Shown: one piece after another, positions 44,329 to 53,184 of the stretch
Layout: each line of letters opens with the position of its first letter
Position numbering within the stretch: the stretch's first letter is position 1
From: Candidatus Chromulinivorax destructor
GTDB taxonomy: Bacteria > Babelota > Babeliae > Babelales > Chromulinivoraceae
Reading direction: 5' to 3'
DNA length: 64,000 bases
Assembly (NCBI RefSeq): GCF_003366055.1
Contig: NZ_CP025544.1
Span: 603,278 to 667,277 of the forward strand
Notes under the pieces: model-generated
The model's input: the letters and a program-made list of their open reading frames with translations, nothing else
Databases searched by the model: none
Told to the model about the DNA's origin: nothing
Made by a program: the position numbers and the translations under genes

Positions 44329-45423
44329 ATGCAATCATTTAGTTTTTCTACAAAATATCTTGCCATAGTTATTATGGCTTTCATTGCCGGCATTTGCTGG
44401 ACCCCTTATTCAATATGGAGCCTTGCGATTGCAAGCGGCAGTTTATTTTTAATTTTTCAAGAAAAAAATGCCCCTTTATTATGTGCTCTTGCATGCTGTC
44501 TTTTCTTTTTTGGATCAACTCGTTATTATCAAAACAGAGAAGTTTATTTTTCAGATAGCCACCTACTTGAAAAGAAATGCAACATCATTGCAACAGTCCA
44601 AGAGATTATGCCTCGCCTTGATGAGACTGAACAAATTTGCATTATCTTGCAAGTCCACCAGATAGAAATTCATGACAAAAAGTATCCAGTTCACAAAAAA
44701 ATCTATCTATTTTTGCCTTACTACACAACAGTTTGGCTTAAATCTTATCAAAAAATATCCATAAAAAATATTATACTTAAACACCCTCATTCATCTTCAT
44801 ATCAAGAATATTTAATTCGAGAAAATGTATGGGCTGTTGCGCATCAAAAAAAGCTTTTTTATACAACTGTTGCAAAGCCAACTGCATTTCAGCAACAAAT
44901 TAATCTGTTAGCAAGCCTGCCTTTACTTGCAACACAGCATAATTTTTCAGAATTAACAAAAACATTGTATCTTTCAATTTTCTGCGGAAAAAAAATAAAA
45001 TCTCCAACAACAAATCGTATGAAAAAAACATTTCAATACTGGGGAATCTCTCATCACCTAGCACGATCAGGACTTCATCTTGTTATACTCATAAGCCTTT
45101 TATCATTTCTTCTTGCTTGTATCCCATGCAGCTCATCAAAAAAACAACTGTTCATACTTGCATTATTGTGGATATATTATGCCACAACATACTCTTCAGT
45201 AGCATTTATGCGAGCTTTTTATATGTATACTTTTTATGCATTATGCAAGCAGCTTTTCCTCCCCAGCAACTCCATTCACATTCTTTTTTTAACAGCTTTT
45301 TTTATATTAACGCTCAACCCTCACCACCTCTTCTTTTTAGATTTTCAATTGAGCTTTAGTGTAACTCTTTTGATATTATGGTTTTGTCAGGCAACTCAAA
45401 ATACAAAAACTATTGCTTCTTAA
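44329..45423 (+). CDS. comEC: ComEC/Rec2-type protein, short form
   Basis: 364 aa of membrane protein. An N-terminal region with three hydrophobic helices and a soluble OB-like domain (CNIIATVQEIMPRLDE) resembles the ComEC N-terminal domain. The competence domain is recognisable from HHLARSGLHLVILISLLS near residue 245, FMRAFYMYTFYAL, and NPHHLFFLDFQLSFSVTLLIL. ComEC forms the inner membrane channel for single-stranded DNA uptake. The protein stops where most homologs continue for 300-400 residues, so the metallo-beta-lactamase domain is missing. Either naturally short or truncated; no continuation is visible in other frames. Confidence 0.85.
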   Translation: MQSFSFSTKYLAIVIMAFIAGICWTPYSIWSLAIASGSLFLIFQEKNAPLLCALACCLFFFGSTRYYQNREVYFSDSHLLEKKCNIIATVQEIMPRLDETEQICIILQVHQIEIHDKKYPVHKKIYLFLPYYTTVWLKSYQKISIKNIILKHPHSSSYQEYLIRENVWAVAHQKKLFYTTVAKPTAFQQQINLLASLPLLATQHNFSELTKTLYLSIFCGKKIKSPTTNRMKKTFQYWGISHHLARSGLHLVILISLLSFLLACIPCSSSKKQLFILALLWIYYATTYSSVAFMRAFYMYTFYALCKQLFLPSNSIHILFLTAFFILTLNPHHLFFLDFQLSFSVTLLILWFCQATQNTKTIAS

Positions 45424-45492
45424 TTCTTCGTTTTTCTATGTTGGACTCAAAATAAGTCTAGTCTGATGGTTTAATAACCAAGGAGTTCGTAC

Positions 45493-47058
45493 ATGAAAAA
45501 CGCTAAAATATATATGCTCATTTTATGCATAAATTTACTACACGCCAGCCACGCAATCACAGGCGATTTTGATTCTACAAAAGCTGAAATAAGCAACCTA
45601 CAGATATCAGATCCAGAAAACATTTTAATCTATACTTCTGAATTATTGCGGCTATCTCTAGAACAAGACAAGGATCAGGAATATTTAAACAGTGCTACAG
45701 AGGAAGAACTATTAGACCTGCGTACAATCTCTGCTGAAAAAGATTGCACACTCGTTGTTTTTATGGCTGCAAATAACGATTTATACAGATTTGCACTAAA
45801 AAATATCGTTCAAATGGAAGCTGTTGGCTCCAATCAAAATATCAACATCATCGTTCAGCTCCACACTCCAGGTGCTAACAATCCTACAAAGCGATATGTA
45901 ATAAAAAAAGGCAAAAGATTACTTGTTCCTGCAGAGGGCCCAGCGCTCACAACAAAACTTGATAGCGGCGATCCAGAAACCTTAATTGACTGCGTAGAGT
46001 GGGCAATGAAGTACTATCCTGCAAAAAACTTAATAGTTAATTTTTGGAACCATGGCTCAGGATGCTGGGATCCAGGAGTTTTGAAAACTATTAGCACATA
46101 CGATCTTTTTTATATGAACTCTGAGACAAACCTACTTGAGCTTGATCGCAGCATTGAATTCATTGAACACATCGAAGAACAAAACAACTATAATCAAAAT
46201 GAAGCTAAAAAAAATCAAGACACTCTTGATGATAATGATTATCTAGAAAGCGAAAAGCGCGGAATATGCTTTGATGAAACATACAAGAGCTACATGAGCA
46301 ACCAAGACCTCAAGTACGCTCTATCGCAAATTCAAAATCGAATCTTAGGCGGTAAAAAAATAGCTGCAGTTTGGTTTGATGCTTGCCTTATGTCGATGAT
46401 TGAAATTACAAATATATGCAAAGATCATGCAGACTACTTTATGGGATCACAAGATGTTGAATATGCATCAGGATCAAATTATCAATTAGCTCTTAGCCCT
46501 TTTATTGATAGATCATTATCTCCTAAAGAATTTGCATGCCACATTGTGCACTCATTTGAAAAAGCATATCAAAACATCACTCGTGATTTTACACAATCAG
46601 CAATAGATTTATCGTTAACAGGTGTCATTGAAGAAAATATAGAGCTCGTTGCCCAACAGCTTGTAACTGCAATGCAATACCAGACTGATAAATCAGTTTT
46701 CAAGATGATTCAACAGTCAAAGTCCCGGCCTGCATGCACATGCTTTGAGGAACCTTCTTTTATAGACATTCGCCATCTTTACATTAACCTTCAAGCAAAC
46801 CTTGGGCAAATTAACCTTAATGACAAAGCAAAAGAAGCTACAATTAAAGCAGAATTAAAATTTCTTCTTGAAAAGGGAATTAACGCAATTAATAGAGCTG
46901 TTATAGCAAATACAACAGGAAGCAACCTTTCTCATGCTTGTGGAATATCTATATATTTTCCAGAAAGAAATATATTTCACTCCTACCCAATATGTAGTTT
47001 TGCTCGCTCAAATAGCTGGATGAACCTACTCATTCAATATCTTCAACAAGCGCGATGA
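45493..47058 (+). CDS. Clostripain (C11) family cysteine protease, copy 1
   Basis: 521 aa with an AAGGAG ribosome binding site. The signal peptide MKNAKIYMLILCINLLHASHA is followed by a propeptide-like region to about residue 90. The catalytic domain begins at TLVVFMAANNDLYRFALKN; the dyad His is in NHGSG (H187) and Cys in DACLMSM (C298). An insertion of about 50 residues lies between HGSG and RGICFDETYKSYM compared with copy 2. C11 proteases usually cut after Arg/Lys. Exported, so it is a candidate for processing surface proteins or host targets. A tandem duplicate follows 33 bp later. Confidence 0.92.
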   Translation: MKNAKIYMLILCINLLHASHAITGDFDSTKAEISNLQISDPENILIYTSELLRLSLEQDKDQEYLNSATEEELLDLRTISAEKDCTLVVFMAANNDLYRFALKNIVQMEAVGSNQNINIIVQLHTPGANNPTKRYVIKKGKRLLVPAEGPALTTKLDSGDPETLIDCVEWAMKYYPAKNLIVNFWNHGSGCWDPGVLKTISTYDLFYMNSETNLLELDRSIEFIEHIEEQNNYNQNEAKKNQDTLDDNDYLESEKRGICFDETYKSYMSNQDLKYALSQIQNRILGGKKIAAVWFDACLMSMIEITNICKDHADYFMGSQDVEYASGSNYQLALSPFIDRSLSPKEFACHIVHSFEKAYQNITRDFTQSAIDLSLTGVIEENIELVAQQLVTAMQYQTDKSVFKMIQQSKSRPACTCFEEPSFIDIRHLYINLQANLGQINLNDKAKEATIKAELKFLLEKGINAINRAVIANTTGSNLSHACGISIYFPERNIFHSYPICSFARSNSWMNLLIQYLQQAR

Positions 47059-47091
47059 TATTTTAAAACAAGCCGATTGAGGAGTATCAAC

Positions 47092-48363
47092 ATGCCAATT
47101 AGATGTAAATATATTTTGTCATTGTTCATACTCCTGGGTCTGCCATGCAACTTACAAGCTCAATTTAAAAAAAAATATACCTTATTAGTTTTCATGGCAG
47201 CAGATAACAATCTTGCTCGCTACGCACTTTATAACTTAGAGCAAATGCTTACGGTAGGATCAAATCAAAATGTTAATGTTCTTGTTCAGATAAATACGCC
47301 GGGCAAAGAAAAAAAGACAGAGCGTTATTTCATAGAAAAGGGAAAAAAAACTCTTATAACAGCTCGCAACCAAGCCCCAGTAGAAAAATTAAATAGCGGC
47401 AGCCCCCAAACACTTATTGATGCAGCTGACTGGGCAATGAAAAATTATCCTGCAGAGAATTTAATTTTAAACTTATGGAGTCATGGCTCAGGAATTCACG
47501 ATCCTTCAAGATACTGCAGTGAATTCAACCTAGAAGTCATTGATGAATTTGAACAACGAGGCATTTGTTTTGATGATACCTTTAAAAGCTATATGACAAA
47601 CAAAGACCTTACATTTGCCTTGCAAGAAATACATCAAAAAGTCTTGCGTGGCAAAAAAATAGCAGTACTTTGGCTTGAAGCATGCTTAATGTCAATGGTA
47701 GAAGTTGCAAGTTCATTAAAAAATCACATTGACTACCTTGTCTCTTCTCAAAATGTAGAATACGCACCAGGTTCAAGCTATCAACTTGTTTTACATAAAT
47801 TTCATCAAGAAAAAGTTCCTTTGCCCCAAGAAATTGCATGCCATATTATAGAATCTTTTACAAAAATATACGGCCCAACAAAACTTAATTACACTCAATC
47901 AGCAATAAACTTAACCAAGATCAATGCAATTGAAATAAATATAAACTCTGTTGCTCTTGAACTACTTACTGCAATAGAACTTCAAAATAAAAAATCAGTG
48001 ACAACTCTTTTAAAAAAATGCAAAACAGCACCTTTATGCACCTGCTTTCACGAGCCATCATTTATTGATTTACAAAACTTTTACAGCAACCTTCAAGCAA
48101 ACATAAATCAAATTAATTTGAAAAACAAAATCAAAGAAAACTCAATAAAATCAAATCTGCGAAACTTTACAAGGCAAGGTCTACAACTAATAAATAACGC
48201 AGTCATTGCAAATACAGCAGGAAATAATGCGCACCAAGCAAAAGGGCTGTCTATTCACTTTCCAGATCATGGAGCACTGCCCTCATACCTTTCTTGCGAT
48301 TTTAACCAATCTAACAATTGGGGCAAAATGCTCATGCAATATGCGATTGCAAGCAAAGCATGA
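47092..48363 (+). CDS. Clostripain (C11) family cysteine protease, copy 2
   Basis: 423 aa from the ATG at 47092, which follows GAGGAG; a start at 47077 lies within that site. The signal peptide is MPIRCKYILSLFILLGLPCNLQAQ, then the catalytic domain starts at once (TLLVFMAADNNLARYALYN) without the long pro-region of copy 1. The dyad is H131 in SHGSG and C198 in EACLMSM. The usual Asp two residues before the Cys is Glu here. That residue is thought to line the S1 pocket in C11 enzymes, so specificity may differ. The gene directly precedes the candidate oriC. Confidence 0.92.
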   Translation: MPIRCKYILSLFILLGLPCNLQAQFKKKYTLLVFMAADNNLARYALYNLEQMLTVGSNQNVNVLVQINTPGKEKKTERYFIEKGKKTLITARNQAPVEKLNSGSPQTLIDAADWAMKNYPAENLILNLWSHGSGIHDPSRYCSEFNLEVIDEFEQRGICFDDTFKSYMTNKDLTFALQEIHQKVLRGKKIAVLWLEACLMSMVEVASSLKNHIDYLVSSQNVEYAPGSSYQLVLHKFHQEKVPLPQEIACHIIESFTKIYGPTKLNYTQSAINLTKINAIEININSVALELLTAIELQNKKSVTTLLKKCKTAPLCTCFHEPSFIDLQNFYSNLQANINQINLKNKIKENSIKSNLRNFTRQGLQLINNAVIANTAGNNAHQAKGLSIHFPDHGALPSYLSCDFNQSNNWGKMLMQYAIASKA

Positions 48364-48411
48364 TTCACACTGAATAACCAAAAGAAGGTCAAGTTTCTAA
48401 TTGTATTATTA

Positions 48412-48453
48412 TGTGGATAAGTGGTGGATAAGTGGTGGATAAGTGGTGGACAA
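48412..48453 (-). repeat. DnaA-box array, 11-bp period, left arm
   Basis: 9-mers start at 48412 (perfect TGTGGATAA), 48423, 48434 (GGTGGATAA) and 48445 (GGTGGACAA), exactly 11 bp apart, about one helical turn. Reverse orientation. Confidence 0.9.
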
Positions 48454-48552
48454 CTCTCACAGAGTGTGGAATAAGCCCTGCTAGAGTAGCTATTCAGAGC
48501 AAGAAGCTCGAAAAGATCCTCCAGCAAGCACTATTCAGAGCCCGCCAAAAAG

Positions 48553-48595
48553 TTATCCCCATAGTTATCCCCAAGTTATCCACCACTTATCCACA
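48553..48595 (+). repeat. DnaA-box array, 11/12-bp period, right arm
   Basis: TTATCCCCA at 48553 and 48565, TTATCCACC at 48576 and the perfect TTATCCACA at 48587. Spacing is 12, 11, 11 bp, in forward orientation, facing the left arm across about 100 bp. Confidence 0.9.
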
Positions 48596-48652
48596 TAAGG
48601 CGCAACCATCAAAAGGCCCTAACACAAAGGCTTTTTGATCACTAAAATAAAG

Positions 48653-48661
48653 TTATCCACA
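48653..48661 (+). promoter_or_regulatory. Isolated perfect DnaA box next to the unwinding region
   Basis: TTATCCACA, 17 bp before the trio-like tract at 48679-48693. A box in this place would load DnaA onto the single strand in the basal unwinding model. Confidence 0.75.
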
Positions 48662-48837
48662 TAAATGAGCCTTACCTATTACTATTATTACTTTATAAAT
48701 ATATATAATATGATATACATGTTCAAACACGAAGATACAGTAAAAACGGTGATCCTTTTCTTTTTCCCATTTTTCTGGTATTCTGCTTGTATACAAATTG
48801 TTATAAATTATTAATAGCCCTAAGAAATATTTAAACT

Positions 48838-49904
48838 ATGTTACATAACGTAATATCTGAACTTGTTGATGAAAAAGGTTTGAAAAAATCTGATCTCAAC
48901 GAAATTATCAAAGAAGGTATCTTAGCTGCGTATTTAAAAAATACCCTGAGGCCATCTTGCGCATTGATTTTGATAAGGCAGGAGCCGTTATTGTCGAAAT
49001 CGAAAAGACTGTTGTCTCTGAAACCGAAAATGAACTGACACAAATAAGCATTAGAAAAGCTCGGTTCTTTAAAAAAGGCATTCAACTTGACGAGACAATG
49101 TGGATTCCCTTTGAAGGAACAATTGGCAGAGTGGAAATTTTAAAAGCAAAACAGGTAATAGCATCAAAAATTAGAGATGTTGAGGCGCTTACTGTCTACA
49201 ATGAATTTATAGACAAAAAAGGCACTATTGTTCATGGTACTGTGCACAAATGCGAGCACAGTGGAACAACGGTTATGCTTCGTGATACACTAGCTTTTTT
49301 GCCTCGATCATGCTCAATTCCCGGAGAAAAGCATGTTGCGGGCAGACCAATTAAAGCTCTTTTGAAGGATGTTTACTCTGATTTTAGAAGTGGGGGCCAG
49401 TTAATCCTTGACAGAGCGTCTGGTGATTTCCTAGTCAAGCTTTTAGAGCTAGAGATTCCTGAGATTTATGACAAATTAATTGAGGTCAAAGCTGTTGCAA
49501 GAAAAGCTGGATACAAATCAAAAATAGTTGTTGCATCTCATGATCTTAACATTGATCCTGTTGGGACGTGTGTGGGTGTTGGTGGCGGAAGAATAAAGCC
49601 TATTCTTAAAGAACTTTTTAGTGAAAAAATCGATGTCATTTCATGGGTTAATTCAAAAGAAGAGCTCGTTAAGAATGCTTTAAGACCTGCAGAGGTTAAT
49701 AAAGTTGAAATCGTTGACCAGGAAGCAAAGGTTTGGCTAAGTGAGGATCAGCGCGCTTTTGCAATTGGTAAAATGGGGCAAAATATCAGCCTTGCAGCTG
49801 AGTTGCTTAATTTAAATATCCACTTGATATCATCTTCATCATCTTCAGACGATTCGATTTCGTTTTCTGATGGTCAGGATGTTGAAAATAATGAAAATAA
49901 TTAG
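48838..49904 (+). CDS. nusA: Transcription factor NusA, requires a -1 frameshift
   Basis: The gene opens at ATG 48838 (MLHNVISELVDEKGLKKSDL, the NusA N-terminal helix), but this frame leaves NusA after codon 34. At 48933-48939 the sequence is T TTA AAA in frame, followed by further A; a -1 slip gives AYLKKYPEAILRIDFDKAG and enters the long frame to 49904, about 355 aa in total. That frame has the S1 domain (GTIVHGTVHKCEHSGTTVML), KH1 and DPVGTCVGVGGGRIKPI, and KH2 (FAIGKMGQNISLAAELLNL). NusA controls pausing, termination and rRNA antitermination. The break may be programmed, transcriptional slippage on A6, or a homopolymer error. infB follows 18 bp later. Confidence 0.9.
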
Positions 49905-49922
49905 TACGAGTAGGGTTTCTGA

Positions 49923-51806
49923 ATGCGCATATATGAGTTTTCGAAAAAGTTTGATGTCGCTGTAAAAGACATTGTTGAGCTACTTAAAGAACGAGGCGTT
50001 CGTCGAGCTGATGCAGAATTCATGCTGACAGATTCTCATATTTCATTTCTTAAAAAGCGTTTCCATATTGGAGCTGTTAAAGAGCCAGTTCAGACTGCTC
50101 ACGTAAATGTTGACATTGAAGACAAGGAAGTGTCGCTTGGGGATCTAGCACAACGTCTAGGTCGTCCTGCAAGCGAGGTTATTGTTTTGCTGTTAAAGCG
50201 TGGTATCGTGGCAAACATAAATAAACTTCTTCCTCGCGATGTTCTTGCTATAGTTGCAAAAGAGTATGGCGCAACACTTGTTGATACAGTTAAAGATACT
50301 GTTAATAAGAGTAATGTTGTAAAAGAGTCGCTTCAAAAAGAGCAAGTTGTTCAAGAAAAAAGAGATCCAGTTGTTGTTATTGTTGGTCACGTTGATCATG
50401 GAAAAACAACGTTGTTGGATTACATTCGCAAGACAAAAGTTGCTTTAGGAGAAGCTGGTGGAATTACTCAGCACTTAGGTGCATACAGCGTCCCAACTAA
50501 TCATGGAAATGTTGTGTTTCTTGACACTCCTGGACATGAAGCCTTTTCTGTTATGCGCGAACGAGGCGTGAGCGTTGCTGACGTTGTAGCTCTTGTTGTT
50601 GCGGCTGATGACGGCGTAAGACCTCAAACAATCGAATCTATCAAGGCTGCTCAATCTTTAAAAGCACCGATAGTTGTTGTTATTAATAAAATTGATAAAG
50701 TTGATTCGCTTAGAATCGAAACTGTTAAGCGTGAGCTTTCTCAGTACGGTTTGTTGTCAGATGAGTGGGGCGGAGAAACTCCGTATGCACTTATATCTGC
50801 AAAGACTGGTGCTGGAGTTGATGAGTTAATAGAGCTTTTAGCTTTGCAAGCAGATATGCTTGATTTAGTAACAAGTTCTGCAGTTGCTGCGCGAGGATAT
50901 GTTTTAGAGTCGCAAATTCAAAAAGGAAGAGGAGCTGTTGCTTCACTGCTTTTACATTGCGGAACTCTTTCTGTTGGCGACTTCTTTATATGTGGAAAAG
51001 TCGATGGTCGAGTCAATTCAATTGTTGATGGGACAGGTAAATCTTTGAAGTCAGTTGGGCCCTCAAAGCCAGTTTTGGTTTCAGGGTTTTATGATTTTCC
51101 TAAAGCAGGTGATTTGTTACAGGCATCATCCCAAAAAGAGGTTAAAAAACATCAGTCAGAAGTTGAGAAAGATGTTCAAGTAAAGCAGCTTTATGATGCT
51201 TCTCAGGCGGCAATAAATGTAATTGTTAAGGTTGGATCGTTTTCATCACTTGATGCTGTCGTTCAGTCATTACAAGCAATTACTGTTAACAGAGCACTTC
51301 CTATTCGTGTTATTTCTTCTGGTGTAGGCGATATTAATGAGAGAGATATTGAATTTGCAGAACAAGCTCATGCTCTTATTTATGGTTTAGATGTTAAAGT
51401 TGAGCGTAATGCAGCGGCTTTAAAGAGCGAGGTTCAAGTTAATATTTACAATATTATTTACAAGTTACTTGATGATGCTCGCGAAGCTGTTCTTAAAACC
51501 AAAAAACCTGAGTATATTGAGACTCAGTTAGGCAAAGCTATTGTTAAAGCAATATTCAAAGTTAACTCCTCTATTATTGCTGGTGCTGGAGTTCATGAAG
51601 GCGCATTGAAAAAAGGTCAATTTGTTGCTATCTATAGAAATAGCAAAAAAATAGGTGAAGGTATAATTAAGAGTCTTCAGAAAGATAAAAGAGCGGTTGA
51701 TACAGCTCCAGAAGGTTTTGACTGTGCCTTTAGAATTGACACTTTCGAAAGCTGGAAAATGGGCGACGAAGTAATCTGTTTTAGCAGAGAAGAAAAGAAA
51801 GATTAA
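49923..51806 (+). CDS. infB: Translation initiation factor IF-2
   Basis: 627 aa. A short N-terminal part has two IF2_N-like modules (MRIYEFSKKFDVAVKDIVEL, and SLGDLAQRLGRPASEVIVLL). The GTPase has G1 GHVDHGKTT, G2 GGITQH, G3 DTPGHE, G4 NKID and G5 SAKTG, followed by domains II-IV binding fMet-tRNA. It is shorter than E. coli IF-2 because the long linker is missing. It lies directly after nusA, the conserved bacterial order, though rbfA and ylxR are not present. A terminator follows. Confidence 0.97.
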   Translation: MRIYEFSKKFDVAVKDIVELLKERGVRRADAEFMLTDSHISFLKKRFHIGAVKEPVQTAHVNVDIEDKEVSLGDLAQRLGRPASEVIVLLLKRGIVANINKLLPRDVLAIVAKEYGATLVDTVKDTVNKSNVVKESLQKEQVVQEKRDPVVVIVGHVDHGKTTLLDYIRKTKVALGEAGGITQHLGAYSVPTNHGNVVFLDTPGHEAFSVMRERGVSVADVVALVVAADDGVRPQTIESIKAAQSLKAPIVVVINKIDKVDSLRIETVKRELSQYGLLSDEWGGETPYALISAKTGAGVDELIELLALQADMLDLVTSSAVAARGYVLESQIQKGRGAVASLLLHCGTLSVGDFFICGKVDGRVNSIVDGTGKSLKSVGPSKPVLVSGFYDFPKAGDLLQASSQKEVKKHQSEVEKDVQVKQLYDASQAAINVIVKVGSFSSLDAVVQSLQAITVNRALPIRVISSGVGDINERDIEFAEQAHALIYGLDVKVERNAAALKSEVQVNIYNIIYKLLDDAREAVLKTKKPEYIETQLGKAIVKAIFKVNSSIIAGAGVHEGALKKGQFVAIYRNSKKIGEGIIKSLQKDKRAVDTAPEGFDCAFRIDTFESWKMGDEVICFSREEKKD

Positions 51807-51855
51807 CTTGTTGCTTTTTGTTGCATTGTGTTGCGCTAAGGCGTTAAAATAAACG

Positions 51856-51886
51856 AAAACCCCCTTCTAGAAGGGGGTTTTTTGTT
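51856..51886 (+). terminator. Terminator after infB
   Basis: The palindrome AAAACCCCC-TTCTAGAA-GGGGGTTTT is followed by more T. Confidence 0.93.
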
Positions 51887-52011
51887 GTTGCTTTTTTGTC
51901 AGTTTATAAAGTTTTTACTTTTTTGACGAATCTTATAAATTTGTTTGTAGATCTCTTGCTGTAGAATATTTGAAAAAGTATTTAGGTAGTATGGTTTGAG
52001 AACTGCTTATT

Positions 52012-52057
52012 AACGAAGTGAAAAACTATATAAAATAGTCTTCTCACTTCGTTTTTT
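52012..52057 (+). terminator. Hairpin before the nfo 3' end
   Basis: AACGAAGTGA and TCACTTCGTT form a 10-bp stem with an inner ACTAT/ATAGT pairing, and T6 follows on the plus strand. Its T tract points rightward although nfo comes from the right, so it may stop readthrough from infB or act on both strands. Confidence 0.65.
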
Positions 52058-52916
52058 ATTTTAAAAGGCTTGCCAGCTTTTCCAGATTTCTTTTATCGTT
52101 TTCAAGGTCTTCTGAGTGTGGAGTCTCTAATATTTTAGGTACGTTTAAAAAGCGTGCATCATTTACAATCATCATAAAAGCTTGAATGTTTATTAATCCA
52201 TCCCCTATGTTTTCATGCCTGTCTACATGAGAGTTTAATTCTTTTTTTGAGTCGTTAATGTGAAAGGCTTTAAGGAATTTTAATCCTATGGTTGCGTCGA
52301 AATGAGCAAACGTTTTTTCATATTTTTCGGCTGATGTGAAATCGTAGCCTGCTGCAAATGTGTGGCATGTGTCAAAGCAGACCCCAATTCTATTTTTGTC
52401 CTCTATTCTACTTATTATTTTTGCAATTTGTTCAAAGGTGTGTCCAATGCTTCGACCTTGGCCTGCCATTGTTTCAATAAGCACGGTTGTTAAAGACCCT
52501 GGAGTTTCTTTTAGTGATTTGTCTATATAATCACCAATTAATTCAAGAGTCGCCTCTTGACTGTCTTTTTCAGATGTTCCTGGATGCAAAACAAGGTATG
52601 GTATTTCAAGTTCATGACATCTATTAATTTCATCGACTAACGCGTGGTATGATCGCTCTTGAACTCCTACTGTCGATGAACCTAAGTTAATGAGGTATGA
52701 AGCGTGTGCTATAACCATTTTAATGGGAGAATTTCTTTTTGTTTTAATAAAAAGCTCAGCTTCGCTTTGGCTGATTTTTTTTGATGCCCACTGACGATTG
52801 CTTTTTGTAAAAATTTGAATAGCTGTACAGCCAATTTTTGACCCGTTTTCAATAGCGTTGAAAAAGCCACCTGAGACTGAGAGGTGTGCACCTAGCAAGT
52901 GAGTGTGATTGTTCAT
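52056..52916 (-). CDS. nfo: Endonuclease IV (AP endonuclease)
   Basis: 286 aa with the family metal ligands in their motifs: LGAHLSVSGGF, VLHPGTSEKD, VLIETMAGQG, GVCFDTCHTFAAGYD, AFHINDSKKELNSHVDRHENIG, and a late ILETPH. It cuts abasic sites in base-excision repair using a trinuclear zinc centre. It is the only minus-strand gene between the candidate origin and the right edge. Confidence 0.97.
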   Translation of the reverse strand: MNNHTHLLGAHLSVSGGFFNAIENGSKIGCTAIQIFTKSNRQWASKKISQSEAELFIKTKRNSPIKMVIAHASYLINLGSSTVGVQERSYHALVDEINRCHELEIPYLVLHPGTSEKDSQEATLELIGDYIDKSLKETPGSLTTVLIETMAGQGRSIGHTFEQIAKIISRIEDKNRIGVCFDTCHTFAAGYDFTSAEKYEKTFAHFDATIGLKFLKAFHINDSKKELNSHVDRHENIGDGLINIQAFMMIVNDARFLNVPKILETPHSEDLENDKRNLEKLASLLK

Positions 52917-53184
52917 AAAATCCAGTCGTTGTTTTATATGTTTTTGTACATTATAACCCTTTCAATTTGCTGCGCTAGTTTTTTTACTCCGGCTATTGTG
53001 ATTTCTCGCGAAATTTAATATAGAAAAATTATTACAACAAAAATCATATAGAATATAAAAAATAGCAATTTGATATCAAGAGTTCATTTGATAAATTTGA
53101 CAATAGTCGTTATTTTATAGAAAATAGCTATGATACGCTATTATACAATTGACAATATTCTGTCCTTTCGTTTTCGGGATTTTC

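Larger units (their letters stand above)
48412..48720. other. oriC: Candidate chromosomal replication origin (oriC)
   Basis: This gap of about 470 bp holds nine DnaA-box-like 9-mers (consensus TTATCCACA): four in reverse orientation at 48412-48453, four forward at 48553-48595 and one perfect forward box at 48653-48661. They are followed by a GC-containing spacer, a DnaA-trio-like TTACTATTATTACTT at 48679-48693, and an AT-only tract to about 48711 suitable for unwinding. No ORF of credible quality lies here. Flanking genes are a C11 protease and nusA, not dnaA. An alternative is a DnaA-titration locus, but the full box-trio-AT order favours an origin. Confidence 0.85.

Noticed and set aside
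45424-45492. Continuation of comEC in another frame after its stop
   Set aside because: None of the three frames in this gap gives ComEC-like sequence, and the next gene has its own ribosome binding site and signal peptide.
48412-48453. Short direct repeats resembling a CRISPR or satellite array
   Set aside because: The 11-bp unit carries a DnaA-box core, there are no unique spacers of CRISPR length, and a mirrored array lies 100 bp away; origin iterons explain it better.
48432-48638. A 68-codon plus-strand frame through the origin region
   Set aside because: It merely translates the DnaA-box repeats, has no ribosome binding site, and the composition is unlike real genes here.
48957-49904. 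NusA starting at the internal ATG 48957 as a naturally N-terminally shortened protein
   Set aside because: The missing N-terminus is encoded right upstream in another frame with a clean junction at a slippery site, so a frameshift is more likely than true shortening.
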